A stretch of 64,000 bases of DNA from Chrysoporthe austroafricana. Taxonomy: Eukaryota > Ascomycota > Sordariomycetes > Diaporthales > Cryphonectriaceae. Each line of letters opens with the position of its first letter. Within the stretch, counting starts at the first letter, position 1. The stretch spans positions 372,001-436,000 of the forward strand of contig JYIP02000009.1 of NCBI GenBank assembly GCA_001051155.2, in the 5' to 3' direction. Below are positions 23,410-34,444 of the stretch, one piece after another. The notes below the pieces were generated by a model, which ran no database searches, was not told where the DNA came from, and worked only from the letters and a program-made list of their open reading frames with translations. Made by a program: the position numbers and the translations under genes.

Positions 23410-24046
23410 GACAGAGTCTACGGGAATTAGAAGATCAGCTTCAACATGTTTAGCATGAGTACAAGTAACTACGTATACGTCAACGCTTTATACGGATAAT
23501 AACAATTTGCGTGTTCTGGTACATTCATCGCTCCTCACACTTCCGGGAGTTGAGGATTGATTCTTCTTAAACGAAGAGCAGCAAGGCGTCCCTATTGTTC
23601 AGACTGTCAGATTCGATGGCCAGAGATCCTTGGGAAAGGACCGCTGCACTTCTACCTAGTTTCTAGGAGATGGCTCCAAATTCCGACGCGGATGATGGTG
23701 CGTTGTGTATCTTAGTTGGAGCGCGGCGTTTTTGCCAGTGGCCGAAATACAATACAGCCGAACTGGAAGGAAATGAAAGAAAAGAAGAAATAGCAACCGA
23801 GGTGAGGGTATAGAGTATTTATCAAGAATAATTGACCTCGAGGTCTTAAAGCCGGTACATGGAGTTTTCGCCCAAGAGACAAAAGCGGCCCTGGGAGCAG
23901 GAATCAGAAAACAGCATCCCGACAGCGACATACGAATTTCAAGAGTACAAGTAATGATGGGATAAGTGTTCAAGAAGACTGCAATTCGGGCCATCTGCCA
24001 ACATTGTATCCATGTTTAGCTTCACGAAGACGAGGGAAAACCAAAC
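23410..24046. other. Convergent intergenic region
   Basis: About 640 bp between the convergent DUF7708 and PEBP genes. Only short frames without motifs occur; nothing else was recognised. Confidence 0.5.
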
Positions 24047-24695
24047 CTAATTGCTGTTAAAGTAATTGGCAGCCAGCAGTTCTCCCAGCCCCAGCTTCTG
24101 CACCCAATCATCCAAACTTGCCCGCATCCGCTGCCCGCGTCCCATCGACTTTCCGTCCTCAGGTGCGAACTTCTTCACGTCGAACCCAGACCCTTCAGGC
24201 TGCTCGTACAGGAAGAAGACGTATCGGTGCGGCGCGCTTCCCGGAGGAGGGCCAGGGCCATGGTACTCGGCGATGAAGGGATCTGAGGACTCGAGCGGCT
24301 CTGTTGAGGAGGATCCCGCCCTCATCCCGGGCTGAAGCCAGTGAAGGACGGGCCCAAGAAAGCTGAAGGAGGGAAACGGCGCGTCAAGGTCTAAGCAGAT
24401 GACCACGTAGCTCTTGGACAGCGAGGCCGCGCCGTATGTAATCTGTGGCTTTGCCTGGGCGTCTGGGAAGCATTTAGTGAGTGATCCATGCTAGGGCTGA
24501 CTGATGCAAGTGACACCCCAAGAGTTCGATCACACAGCTTTGGATTTGTATATGCCCAGGAAATGACTTACCAGCGCGTGGAATATATTTGCCTGGCTCC
24601 GTAATGTCGTGCTTGCCCACACTCAGTCCCAGGACTCTAGAAGGGTCTTGACTGATGAGCTTGAGGGCAGCCTCAATCTTCCCATCGGGTCGCAT
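24047..24695 (-). CDS. PEBP-family protein (phosphatidylethanolamine-binding / Tfs1-like)
   Basis: Small cytosolic beta-fold protein of the PEBP family, whose yeast member Tfs1 inhibits carboxypeptidase Y and Ras GTPase-activating protein. Exons 24695-24572 and 24462-24047 on the minus strand give 179 residues. The ligand-pocket motif reads VICLDLDAPFPSF (family DPDAP), followed by LGPVLHWLQPG, and the second block is GPPPGSAPHRYVFFLYEQP, which matches the conserved GPPxGxGxHRYVF signature. The acidic pocket residue sits in YHGPGPPPG. No signal peptide is present from the chosen start MRPDGKIEAA; an upstream in-frame extension exists but is unlike the family. The intron is 109 nt. Gene looks intact. 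Confidence 0.88.
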
Positions 24696-25482
24696 TTTGG
24701 TGGTTTGACGATAAGTCTCATGCCGAAGGGGCGCAGTGTACACAAGGGACAAGACAATGCATTCGCGATGAGTTACAGAACAAGGCCAGACCACAGGTTA
24801 CAACGGCAAGAGGAAACCAGCCCTTTAAATAAAGACGGTCGTTCGCTCAACTAACACTGCTCGGCTAATCTGAATCGGGAGATGTACCATGGCTCCTGGT
24901 ACTGATGTAGATTTGGGATATAGACATCGCAGAACTTTTCTGAAAAATAATTATTTCCCAAACTTGATCGACCCGCTAAGAACAGCACTAACGTCTAGAC
25001 CATTATGCATTTGAAATCCTTTGATCCTAAGAGATTCAAACTCGTTTTCCTTTTTCAAACGTTCAAATTGACTTAATAATTGGGCCTTAGGTACCTGGGC
25101 ATGTTCGCCATCGGCGCGAAGTCGGCAGTTAGTAACCGAAAATTGCTCCGGGTGCCGAGACGAATCCTACCAGTGATGCGAGCTCATGGGGGTGAGGGGT
25201 GCAAAAAGTCGGGGGCGGGGGGGCGGGGGGGGGGCGGGGTAGAAACAGCTCGTGGGTCGGATGTGTCTGCCATGGTTCCCGATAGGTCAAAACACCAGAT
25301 CAGACTTGGGGTCGACATGATCACTCTAGCTTCGGATCGTAGACGGTTCGTCTTAATGTTACACTGAGTCACATGCAGACCCGATCATCCGAACAAGAAC
25401 ACTGTTGACACAATATAATAAGTATATACCCAAGTCTACGCTCAGGTATCGCGCGGCTACTCTCCTAAGTCCTAACTTAACT
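24696..25482. other. Intergenic region, nothing recognised
   Basis: About 790 bp upstream of the PEBP gene and downstream of the alpha/beta hydrolase. It contains a G-rich run near 25210-25240 and an AT-rich patch near 24940-25080. No gene was supported. Confidence 0.5.
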
Positions 25483-26619
25483 TCACCGGCACTTTTCGTG
25501 ACCAGCACGGATGAAGCCTCCGATTCGTGACGACATCTCAAGAGCATTCTTCTCCCAGCCTATAATATCACCCGGCAAAAATGTGTCATGTACCGCATTC
25601 TTGTCACAATATAGCTCCACCTCGTTACCATGAACATGACGCATCTCATCCGCCCACGCGACGATGTCTAGCGCCAAAATCTCCCGCTCGCCGAACGTCG
25701 AGAAGATAGGCACAGATGTGGCGAATGGGTGGCCTAGAGGCGTGATGTACGGCTTCACGTCCTCTACGACTCCCTCATGTGGCTGATACACACTCCCTCC
25801 CCACCGCATGAGCGAACCTGGGAGGTAATCGGTCGTATAGTTCTGTTGGTTGGTGTGTACGTACCCCGGGTCCAGGGACTTCAGTGGACAGACCCAGGGA
25901 GAGACGACGATTGCGTGGCCAGGCCGCCCGAGTTGTGGCATGACCTTCTCCACCAAGCGCAGGAAGGCGATGGTGAGATTGCCTCCAGCACTATCTCCGC
26001 CAATCACAACTGAGCTGGCCGGATATCTGAGGGTCTGCGTGAGGTATAAGTACGCGGTCACGACGTCCTGCAGAGCTGCTGGGAAAGGGTTTATTCTCCC
26101 ATATCCCGAGAGGCGGTACTGAACGCTGAATACGGCCTCCACCCCTGCAAGCCTGATCAGGTTCTTGGCCAGAAAGCCGCAGTTGCCGCTTCGTCCGTCG
26201 TTCATGACGAATGCGCCGCCGTGAAGCCAAAGAACGACTGTGCTCTTGGGCTCAGCTGGCTTGGATGGAAACCAGACCCCACCAACCTTGGCCGGGGAAA
26301 CTGCTGAAGATATTAAAGGCCCTTGGTAGAACCTATCAGAAAATGGGTCGATGACCTCAAATCTGTCGCCGTCTTTGCCCGGGTACAAGTTGAGAGTCTC
26401 GTTAATGCCGACCCGGCTCTGCACGTCCACCGTGTCACGGATGAGACGGACCATGAAAGACTGTTTGAAAGTCCACTTCCGGTTCTGGCGCGTGAAGGGA
26501 AACGCCGAGAGCATTATCCACGAGGGGAGGTAGACGAGGATAAGCAACCAACGGTACATTTTGTACAGCTGTCGCCATGGTGTGCGCGATAGGAGGGGCG
26601 TAGTATCTTGCCGAGCCAT
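25483..26619 (-). CDS. Alpha/beta hydrolase, HSL-like, with N-terminal membrane segment
   Basis: Single-exon gene for 378 residues. The oxyanion motif HGGAF lies near residue 134, the nucleophile serine in GGDSAGG near residue 207, the acid in DIVAWADEM and the histidine in NAVHDTFLP, so the catalytic triad of the hormone-sensitive-lipase branch (alpha/beta hydrolase fold-3) is complete. A hydrophobic stretch at about residues 22-42 (YRWLLILVYLPSWIMLSAF) suggests a membrane anchor with the catalytic domain on one face. It is likely an esterase or lipase acting on short-chain or steroid-like esters; the exact substrate cannot be read. No frame damage was found. There is no intron, unlike most genes here. 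Confidence 0.9.
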   Translation of the reverse strand: MARQDTTPLLSRTPWRQLYKMYRWLLILVYLPSWIMLSAFPFTRQNRKWTFKQSFMVRLIRDTVDVQSRVGINETLNLYPGKDGDRFEVIDPFSDRFYQGPLISSAVSPAKVGGVWFPSKPAEPKSTVVLWLHGGAFVMNDGRSGNCGFLAKNLIRLAGVEAVFSVQYRLSGYGRINPFPAALQDVVTAYLYLTQTLRYPASSVVIGGDSAGGNLTIAFLRLVEKVMPQLGRPGHAIVVSPWVCPLKSLDPGYVHTNQQNYTTDYLPGSLMRWGGSVYQPHEGVVEDVKPYITPLGHPFATSVPIFSTFGEREILALDIVAWADEMRHVHGNEVELYCDKNAVHDTFLPGDIIGWEKNALEMSSRIGGFIRAGHEKCR

Positions 26620-27918
26620 GTTGTTTTGTTGTGTTCACAATGCTGATGAGATAGACTCATCTGTGCTGTGTAGGATAATTGACATGAAAAAGCTGTCTTT
26701 CCTCACGACCAGGAACAACCCCCGCAGAACGGCCATAAGCATTGCCGCACGATTCGGCGGCCGCACTGCAGCTCTAGGTACTTAAGTCCGCACTGATTCT
26801 TTGGAAGGTAAAAGGATCACTAATGCATGGCATGATGACACTAGCGTATGGTACTGGCTGATTTATGATATCTTCTATAGATCCTTCAGTGTAATCAATA
26901 TATGGAATCATTTCAAGCAAATTTCCCCTCGCAAAGTCCAGCCCGCCCCCCCTTTTCGAAGCTATTATTAGTGTAACAGTGGGAGCTGTGTGGCATCATC
27001 ACGCTCAGCTCATCTCGGTTGCTTCCTTCGAAGATTCATGTGGCATAGTCCGTATCCTATAGCAATCAGCGTCAGACCAAAACTTCAGCATCTGTTTATG
27101 TGTCCTCCTCTAGCTCAATGCTCTGGTCCTCCTTTCCATTGGACAAAGCAGTGACTATACTGACTGTCTCCGGAAAAGGCACAGTACTTCTTCAGCCTAT
27201 CGGGAAAGTGCTATAGGCAGTCTGCTTGTTGGCCAAGTCGCAGACGAGGCTAGCTCTGTGCGAGCAAACCTGCGATCTACGACCCCACAAATCATTGCAT
27301 GAACATTGTGCAGGTTTATGGTCTAGGCACCTCACATTCACTTTCAGCCTTTTTCCCTTGATCGCTTCTGACAATCGGATGCCCTTGGCTTTGATTCATA
27401 TCTCTATGATAGGCTTCTTAATCCATTAATACCGCACACTAAATTGAGTTATCGGCCTGCGATGGGAATCTGCGGTGAATGACCCGTGCTTGTTGAGTTG
27501 GAAATAACTGCCTTAGGAGATGTTCTGTTATTGAATGAGTGCTGAATTATACCCATGAATTACCCAGGTAGGAAGAGATCACATATTCCAATCAACAAAG
27601 CAGATATAATATTGAGTGGCTTGCCTATTGGTTTTGGCTCAGAGAACTGTAAGTGTCTTATAGATGACAAGTCTGTATACGTTAGTTGTGAGGACCAGAT
27701 GGATCGCCTAGTATCGCTCTTAATCCAGATACTGAAACTGGGACTGACCAGTGCTTAGATATCATTTGAAAAGTCTCAAGGCACCTTCTTAACATCCATC
27801 GAGCACGTACAACGCCTAGTCATTGTCAAAACCAAACCTACACGCTGATGTTGTTCAACCCATAGTCCAGGGTCCACCACGTTACGCAACCTCCCACCAA
27901 CCAGCCGCCCAAATTCCT
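26620..27918. other. Intergenic region, nothing recognised
   Basis: About 1.3 kb upstream of the hydrolase gene and downstream of the small MGCC protein. Frames are short and lack motifs. A minus-strand frame at 27776-27994 overlaps the end of the MGCC gene in another frame and could be an alternative 3' exon. Confidence 0.45.
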
Positions 27919-28317
27919 CTACAGACCACTCGCGAATCCGTGTCTGCCCTGTGCTGGAGGACGTGGTTCCTCCGAGATCATAGAGAACCTCCAAGCCTCC
28001 CTCTCATGCGGCCAGTGCCTCTCAGGGCCGATCTCTCCCCGCCGTATCGCCTCGACCTGCCAATCGCGCTGGATGGGGTCCATCTCGACTCCATTCCTCC
28101 GGAAGAACCGGACGTTCTCACGACGCCTAGTGTACTCTAGGTTGGGCATCGCGTCTGCTGCAGGCGGAGGCGGCAGGGGCCTGCGGAGCTCGTCGAGGCC
28201 CCTCTCGTCGTCCGAGTTCATGACATCCGGTGTCGATGTCATACGCGCCGGGCTAAAGGTTCTGAGTTGGTGGCCCTCGTGCTCACTTTCTGCTGCCGTT
28301 GAGAAGCAACAGCCCAT
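27919..28317 (-). CDS. Small protein with N-terminal MGCC lipidation motif
   Basis: A 132-residue frame opening with MGCCFSTAAESEHEGHQ. Glycine at position 2 followed by two cysteines is a textbook substrate for N-myristoylation with nearby palmitoylation, which would tether the protein to the plasma or an inner membrane. The rest is charged and proline-rich (RRPLPPPPAAD) with a helix-prone part near residues 64-110 (RRRENVRFFRRNGVEMDP, WQVEAIRRGE). No domain is recognised. A similar architecture is common among fungal small hypothetical proteins. A second frame running on past the annotated stop (27776-27994) hints that the 3' end may be spliced differently. The lipidation call is by motif only. 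Confidence 0.6.
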   Translation of the reverse strand: MGCCFSTAAESEHEGHQLRTFSPARMTSTPDVMNSDDERGLDELRRPLPPPPAADAMPNLEYTRRRENVRFFRRNGVEMDPIQRDWQVEAIRRGEIGPERHWPHEREAWRFSMISEEPRPPAQGRHGFASGL

Positions 28318-28849
28318 CCTTACCGGCGCCCGTAATCCAGTAACGTCTCGGCACTGCTCCTTCAGCGACGACGTTCAACGTGACGTCCTGGGTCAACACA
28401 AGTAGACGCGGACACTGAGAACGTATTTTCGTAATGGCAATCACGCTATTGTATTCTTGTGAGTTATCCTTAACGCAGATGCCACCTTCGTCAACTTACG
28501 GAGTGCATCGATGGAGAACGATGGGCCCGGTGCTTTTTACGAAGCATATTTAGGCCGGTCTCTCCGCGTGAATCAGATCCATAGGCCTATGATAAGGCCC
28601 TGGCTGTGACTCGATGCTCACGTATGGGTGTCACTAGTCCACGATTCGTCTAAGCTTCGTTTGTCAACGAGGTACGAGTGAGCGCCCTGGGAGACTTGTG
28701 TTCTATGCCGTGATGAGTCCCTCTGGGTAGTGACCTCGAGCGGAGCGTCTGGATAGCTGAAAATGTGTAACTTTGACATTGCCACTAAGCTAGCAAGGTA
28801 CTAATGTATCACGCTCTATGAATGCAGTCCAATCTACCTGTATCGTACT
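28318..28849. other. Intergenic region, nothing recognised
   Basis: About 530 bp between the MGCC protein start and the UGGT stop. No frame, RNA gene or repeat was recognised. Confidence 0.5.
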
Positions 28850-31800
28850 TTACAACTCATCCTTGGGCCTCTCTGTCGTCTTCGCAGCCGTAGGGGCAGC
28901 ACTCATAGGCTCCTCGCCCTCAAACGCACGACTCTTAGTATTTCTCTCGGACGCCTCCACCGTCTCACTCAACACCTCGCCATCGCCTCGGATGACCTTC
29001 TGCGTGCCGCTGTCTTCCGTCTTGATCTCAGCAGTCTTGCCCTTCCTCCTACGATCAAGCGCCGCGATCTCGTCGTCATACTTAGTCCACTCGGGTACCT
29101 GGCGCCTCGCACGGTCGAGCTTAGGCTCCTTTGTTTGCGGATTATTGCATAGGTCAATTGTGTGCGCCTGCGGGAATGTCTCGTCGCTGCACCATGTCTC
29201 GCACCACAGCCACTCCTGAGGCAGGCTGTGAATAGGCAGCTGGAACTGCATGTGGTTGGGCAGATCCTGGTCCAGGTTGGATAGGGAGGCTGGATCTGCA
29301 GACAGGGCATGGTAGCTCTGGCGTAAACGGTCGCCGGCCGCAATCTCGCGGAAGCGGCGGAGGTCGACCACATAAAGGGCGGAAATGTGGTACGGCTGGC
29401 CCCGGAGGTAGTTGGCCCAGTAGCCCTGCTTCCAGAAGCGGAAGCCTTCCATCTCTGTGCGCGAGTCGCACATGGGTGTGAAGCCGTACGGCTTGCCTTC
29501 GAGATCGTGTTGCACGAGATCGTACATGTCCGTGCGAACCACCTGATCTGCGTCGACGAAGATGACTTTGTCGAGAGAAAGCGGGAAGAGCACATCGAGG
29601 AAGAGTATCTTGTAGCCCCAGATCTCGCGTTGCTTTTCTTTCTGCTGGCGGAGCCAGTGCGGCCATTTGTACGTCACCATCTCGTACTTAAACCCGTACT
29701 CTTCGGCCATGTAGGGAATGAAGTCCTTAAACGAGGGCGAGAGGAATTGCTCGATAAACCAGAACTTGACAGTATGCTTGGTGTTCTTCATCACACTGAC
29801 CATCATAATGTTCAACATGCGCTCGTAGAGATGGCCGCTGGCAACAGAGAAGATGTTGATCTCGGCATGCTCTTCGTCCGAGGCCGATTTGGTCCTCACC
29901 CCGAACATACTCTTCAGGCCCTTGGAAACAGCGTCTAATGCACCTTCGGAACCGCTCTCGTCGAGGACATCCTCTTGCTCCATTCCAGGCTTGCGATTGA
30001 TGCGTGGGTATAGCGTTGTACCCTTGAAGTCCATCAGAATGACGTCGGTTCCTTCGTCACCAAGAACAGTATTATAGCCCTTCGCACCAACGCTCTCGAT
30101 GTAATATATGTCTGAGCTGCGACCCTTCTTCAACTGGATGTTATAGAATCCCGGGTTGGCCTTGAACTGAAAGTAGCCCAAGTTGTGCATGATGATGGTG
30201 TCAGCGAAGTGCGGATCCTTCTCAGTGGCCAACACAAGCTGTACACCACGCGGCAGAGCTCCCGTAGGCTCCCTAGAGTGGCCCTCGATCAAGATGTTCT
30301 CAAGCTCGTAGATGGCCTCAACATTGCTCTTGATGGAGCTCAATTTGAGGTTGTCCAAATCATGCACGGATATCTTGGACACCACCAGCCACGCAGGAGG
30401 CACATCCATGCCGACGTTGAGCAGCGCCTCTGAGGGCAAGCCTTTGAACTCAGCGTTGAGTGATTTGACTTTGCCGGCCTCGTCAAAAGTTGGCTCTGAG
30501 TCCAAGACGTATCTGTAGAACCTCTTCACGGGCAGCTCGTCTAGCTTGTCCTTGGGGTTCAGGAAGACTTTCATGTAGACACCGTCGAGCTCGGAGAGAA
30601 CTTTCAAAATCGGGACCCATCTTTGTCCTTGCTCGCTGGCTGGGTTGACAACGGCAACGAATTGAATGGTTGCTGTCGACTTGTCGCCGGTCTCAAAGGC
30701 AGTGTAAGTGGAATTCCACACGTTGAATGCAGAGATTCGCAGGGGCGAGCCTCTTTCAAAGATGCCCTCTGGAAGGTCCGGCATCGTTGACAAAGCAGTG
30801 ATTGAAGTAACCTTGGCAGCGGCGAGAGGACCAGAGACCTTGCTAGTGAGACCAAGCTCCTCAATAGCCTCGTAAACAGGCAGGATTCTACTGTCTTGCT
30901 CAAGCTCCAAGAAAAGTTCGAAGTCCTGGGATCCGAAGTCCGCCGCCAGATTGATAGGTCCAATAAGACGACCGTTGAGCATGAGCATGTTCTGGCCAGA
31001 CCTAATTCCAGCCGCAGCAAGGAAATGCTGCAGGGCAGTATCATAGTCTGGGTCATCCGGCACCGTGGTTGACGCATCCAGAACCGTTCCCAGAAGTTCC
31101 TCAGTGTCAATATCGAGAAGTTTAGACTGGCTCACTTTGAGGGCAGTGTTGATCTTGTGGGCGCCACTCGGATCCGCAGGGTTATGAACGATATCCATCC
31201 GAATGCCCGGATTATTAGTGCGGAACTGAAGGGCATTCACAGCCAGCTTCAGACCCTCCGTGTCGGTCAGGTCAACCACCACTGTCAGGGCTGCCCAATT
31301 TTCCTTCGTCGAGTCTGGATTGGCTTCGATGACAGGCACCTTATCAAACAGAGTGGCATGCTCGAGGAGCATTTTGTTGACATCAAGCACCGTGAGCTCC
31401 TTTGGGTTACTGGGAAAGATCACAGTATTGCGACGCGAAAATGCATCTTTCAAGAAGAAGTCCGGCAGCCACTGACCCTCTTGGACCTCGCCATAGAAGA
31501 CCGCTTGTCGAATGAGCTGCAAATCCATACCCACTTGTTGACCCATTGCCGGCATCCAGTTCCCCTGGCGTGGCACAGTGACACCGTCAACAAAGAGCAC
31601 TGGTTCCGGGCTGTTAACTCGAAGTCGCTCTGCCCAGTGCCTTGAGAGTCGGATTTGCTCGGTGTGATGCTCAGAGTTGAGTACATCCTCGAATGACAGC
31701 GCTTCCGAGTCTTCGCGTAGCTTTCTGCCGAGGATGGAAGCGTCGAATAGCGCTTTGTTCGCGTCTCCTAACTTGTCACCATCCAGAGCCGACGTCAAGT

Positions 31801-33433
31801 AAGACATCATGGCCGCAAGACCATACGCCTCAACAAGATGGTAGACTATCTTGGCCTGGCGCTCAGACGCTTCGGTAGAAGACAGCGGAACAATTCCGAA
31901 TCGCACGGGCAGCTTGCGCTTGACGAAGTCCTGCAGTTGATTGACCACCGTCTTGGTATCATTTTTCTGGGTGAGGTCAACAGGGATTACCAAGTTGAAG
32001 ATGTCGCGGCGGATCGAGGGCAGTTGACCAGGCATTCCACCTTGGAGAAGAGTCATGAGAGCTTTCGGAAATTCCTCGTATCGCTTGTCCTTCTCAACAT
32101 TGTTGAGCCAGACAATAACTTTACCCTCCTCCGGCCCATCATGCCACAGGAATCTCTGAACCTCCGCATCATCGGCCTTCGCTTCCGCCACAGAGTTGTG
32201 AGCAAGAAGCGAAATAGCCTCATCCCCAGTAAGACCAAGATCTGTGACCCCGCGAATCATCTTGCGCTCACGCCTCAACAAGTCCGCGAGGGCGAACGGG
32301 TCCATTTGTCGTTCAACAAGCTGAACACCATTCATCCAAAGGGCGTTGACGCCGCCTGGTACCAGGGAGGCACGGTTGGCCTTATGCTCTGTCAAGAAGT
32401 CCTCAGAGATGTTGTGCGTTGCCAAGGACGTCGAGTACTTCGGAAAGTCTTGCGTCAACTTTAGAAGAGTGTCGAAAGGGCTGTCACCATGCATGATGAA
32501 AGAACCAGCCTTAAGACCAAGGTCCTTCAGCTCTGATGTGGACAAGGGCTTGAGGTCGGCCACCTCTTCCTCCTCGCCCAGTACAATTTCCGAGGCAGCG
32601 GCCTTGGACGCTGCATCTTCTTCAGCCTTCCGATCGTCAATAACGATGTAGTCGGTCCGCTTCAGAGCTAGCTCGACGCCATATCCGCTCACAGGAAGCG
32701 CCTCCAAAGACTCGTGCGAGGACCTGCGGTGTCGGAGCTTGTACGCGCACTCCCGGTTCCGAGCTTTCTGGACCAAGAGCTTGTGAAATTGTCCAAAATC
32801 AGGGGCTGTAATGTCTGCATACAAAATGCAGCCCGGACCACTGCCCAATGCGATATCAAACGGTAGGTCGCGCTCTTGTCCCGCGGGCACCTGGCTTCGA
32901 GGTTCGTCCAGAGATGACAAACAGTATTGTTGTCCCTGCCATAATATCCAAGTATCACAACCCGCTTGGTCTCCCGTCAATGAAGGTTCAACGCCGGTCT
33001 GGTAATATTGATAGTGGGCCTCAACCCTGGGAGCCGCAGACCTAGTTGATAGAGCCAATTTGAAGGTCGAGAGGCTCTCGAGACTCGTTATGTGGCCGTC
33101 TTTCCTTACCAAGTCCAGGAATGTCTCGTACAATTCTCTGTCAGTCGTAGCTTTGGAGAAATGGCCATCGGCTATACGGTCGAGAAGGGGAAAGTAGCTG
33201 GACGCGTTCTCCTGCACCGCAGTCTCCCTGGCAGCTACATTAGTACACCCCTCCCATTCCTTGACGCACAAGTACAAGACTCACAGCAGCTCTATCAGGT
33301 ATGGGCCGGAAGGAAAGGCCGCCTTCATACTAATGTCGACAGATGGTCCGGCGCATACTGTTTGGCCTCCCCAGAAAGTCACTGCCAACATGGAAGCCGT
33401 CAGGCCCCATGGCAGTTGAAACAGACGTATCAT
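28850..33433 (-). CDS. UDP-glucose:glycoprotein glucosyltransferase
   Basis: ER-lumen folding sensor that reglucosylates N-glycans of misfolded glycoproteins for another calnexin cycle. Exons 33433-33285 and 33227-28850 on the minus strand join to 1508 residues, the usual UGGT size. The first exon encodes a signal peptide starting MIRLFQLPWGLTASM; splicing produces LIELLETAVQENASSYFPLL, the family's N-terminal thioredoxin-like block. The C-terminal GT24 catalytic domain has FWFIEQFLSPSFKDFIPYMA, the metal-binding FVDADQ near residue 1272, SNLDQDLPN and WLWCETWC. The protein ends in PKDEL, an ER retrieval signal. The 57-nt intron near the 5' end has donor gtgagt and acceptor gccag with a ctaat branch site. 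It is divergent from the alpha-COP gene. All motifs are intact. Confidence 0.97.
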
Positions 33434-34444
33434 GCCGCTCCTATGATATACCGTCGAGCCACAAGGGCAATCAGCTTTTGGAGACGGTTTCGAGGTCGTC
33501 AAGTCGTCTTGGTGGATCGAGGCGCAACTCGGCGCAGGCTCCAATGTTTCTTTCGTATGGGAGAGTGGAAGAACCGCTCACAGAGCTTCTCTATGCTCCC
33601 ATTGCCATATGAGCAGGGCTTTCGTCGTCAAAGTGAGTTATTAATAGCAGTCCTGAGCATACAATGTTGCAGGATGAAGAATAAAAAGACAAGTGTTCTT
33701 TCACAAGCACGCTTTGAGGTTTTGACCTCGTTATCTGAAGTCTTACAGATGGATGGGCGCGCCGCGAAAGTGCCACCTAGGCCATACCCTTGAAGCTCTC
33801 CAAACCAGGCTAGCCTGCCGCAGGTCAAGGGACTAGGAGCTGTGCCTTGAGCGCCCCTGCCTGGGCTCTTGGGTGGGCCACAGCTCTAACGGGAGCACGG
33901 GCAATGGGCAACCTTCAGCTTGCAAGAGATAGCGAAGGCACGTTAGTAATGGGAGTTTGGTGCGGTGTGTTCCCTTTGGTTTTCTCGTAGACTAAGCTCT
34001 TGTGTGAGGACTTTTGAGCAGGGAGCACAGCCGGAGGATTCAGGTCTTTGAGAGATTGTCCAGAGAGAACAGGGGAGTTTAAGGTCTCTGGATCCAGCTT
34101 GAAGTGGGCTGCACAGGCAGTGGCAGGCAGGCGGGCACCCCTGGCTGCAGGCAGAGTAGAGCACAGCACGGGCCACCTAACTGTGACGAGCAACCTTGCC
34201 CACATCACAGATGGACACGCTTTCCACTCTGGAGGTCCTGGATTGCCATTACAGCAGCACCTCACGCCGCCGACTTGACCACCGCCCCAGGTGGCCCCAT
34301 CTTCTCTCTGACTTCATCCCAGACTCTGACGCACCATCTGTGGCCGCCGTATGGCTCTCTGACCTCGGGTCAATTCCACCGCCGTGCCAGTCTGTCCTTA
34401 AGAGTTGATGTGAAGCTTAGGCTTCAACACGCCCGCCACCCAAC
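33434..34444. other. Divergent promoter region between UGGT and alpha-COP
   Basis: About 1 kb separates the two start codons and must contain both promoters. I searched for an unfolded-protein-response element and saw no clear match. Open frames here are shadows. No RNA gene was recognised. Confidence 0.5.
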
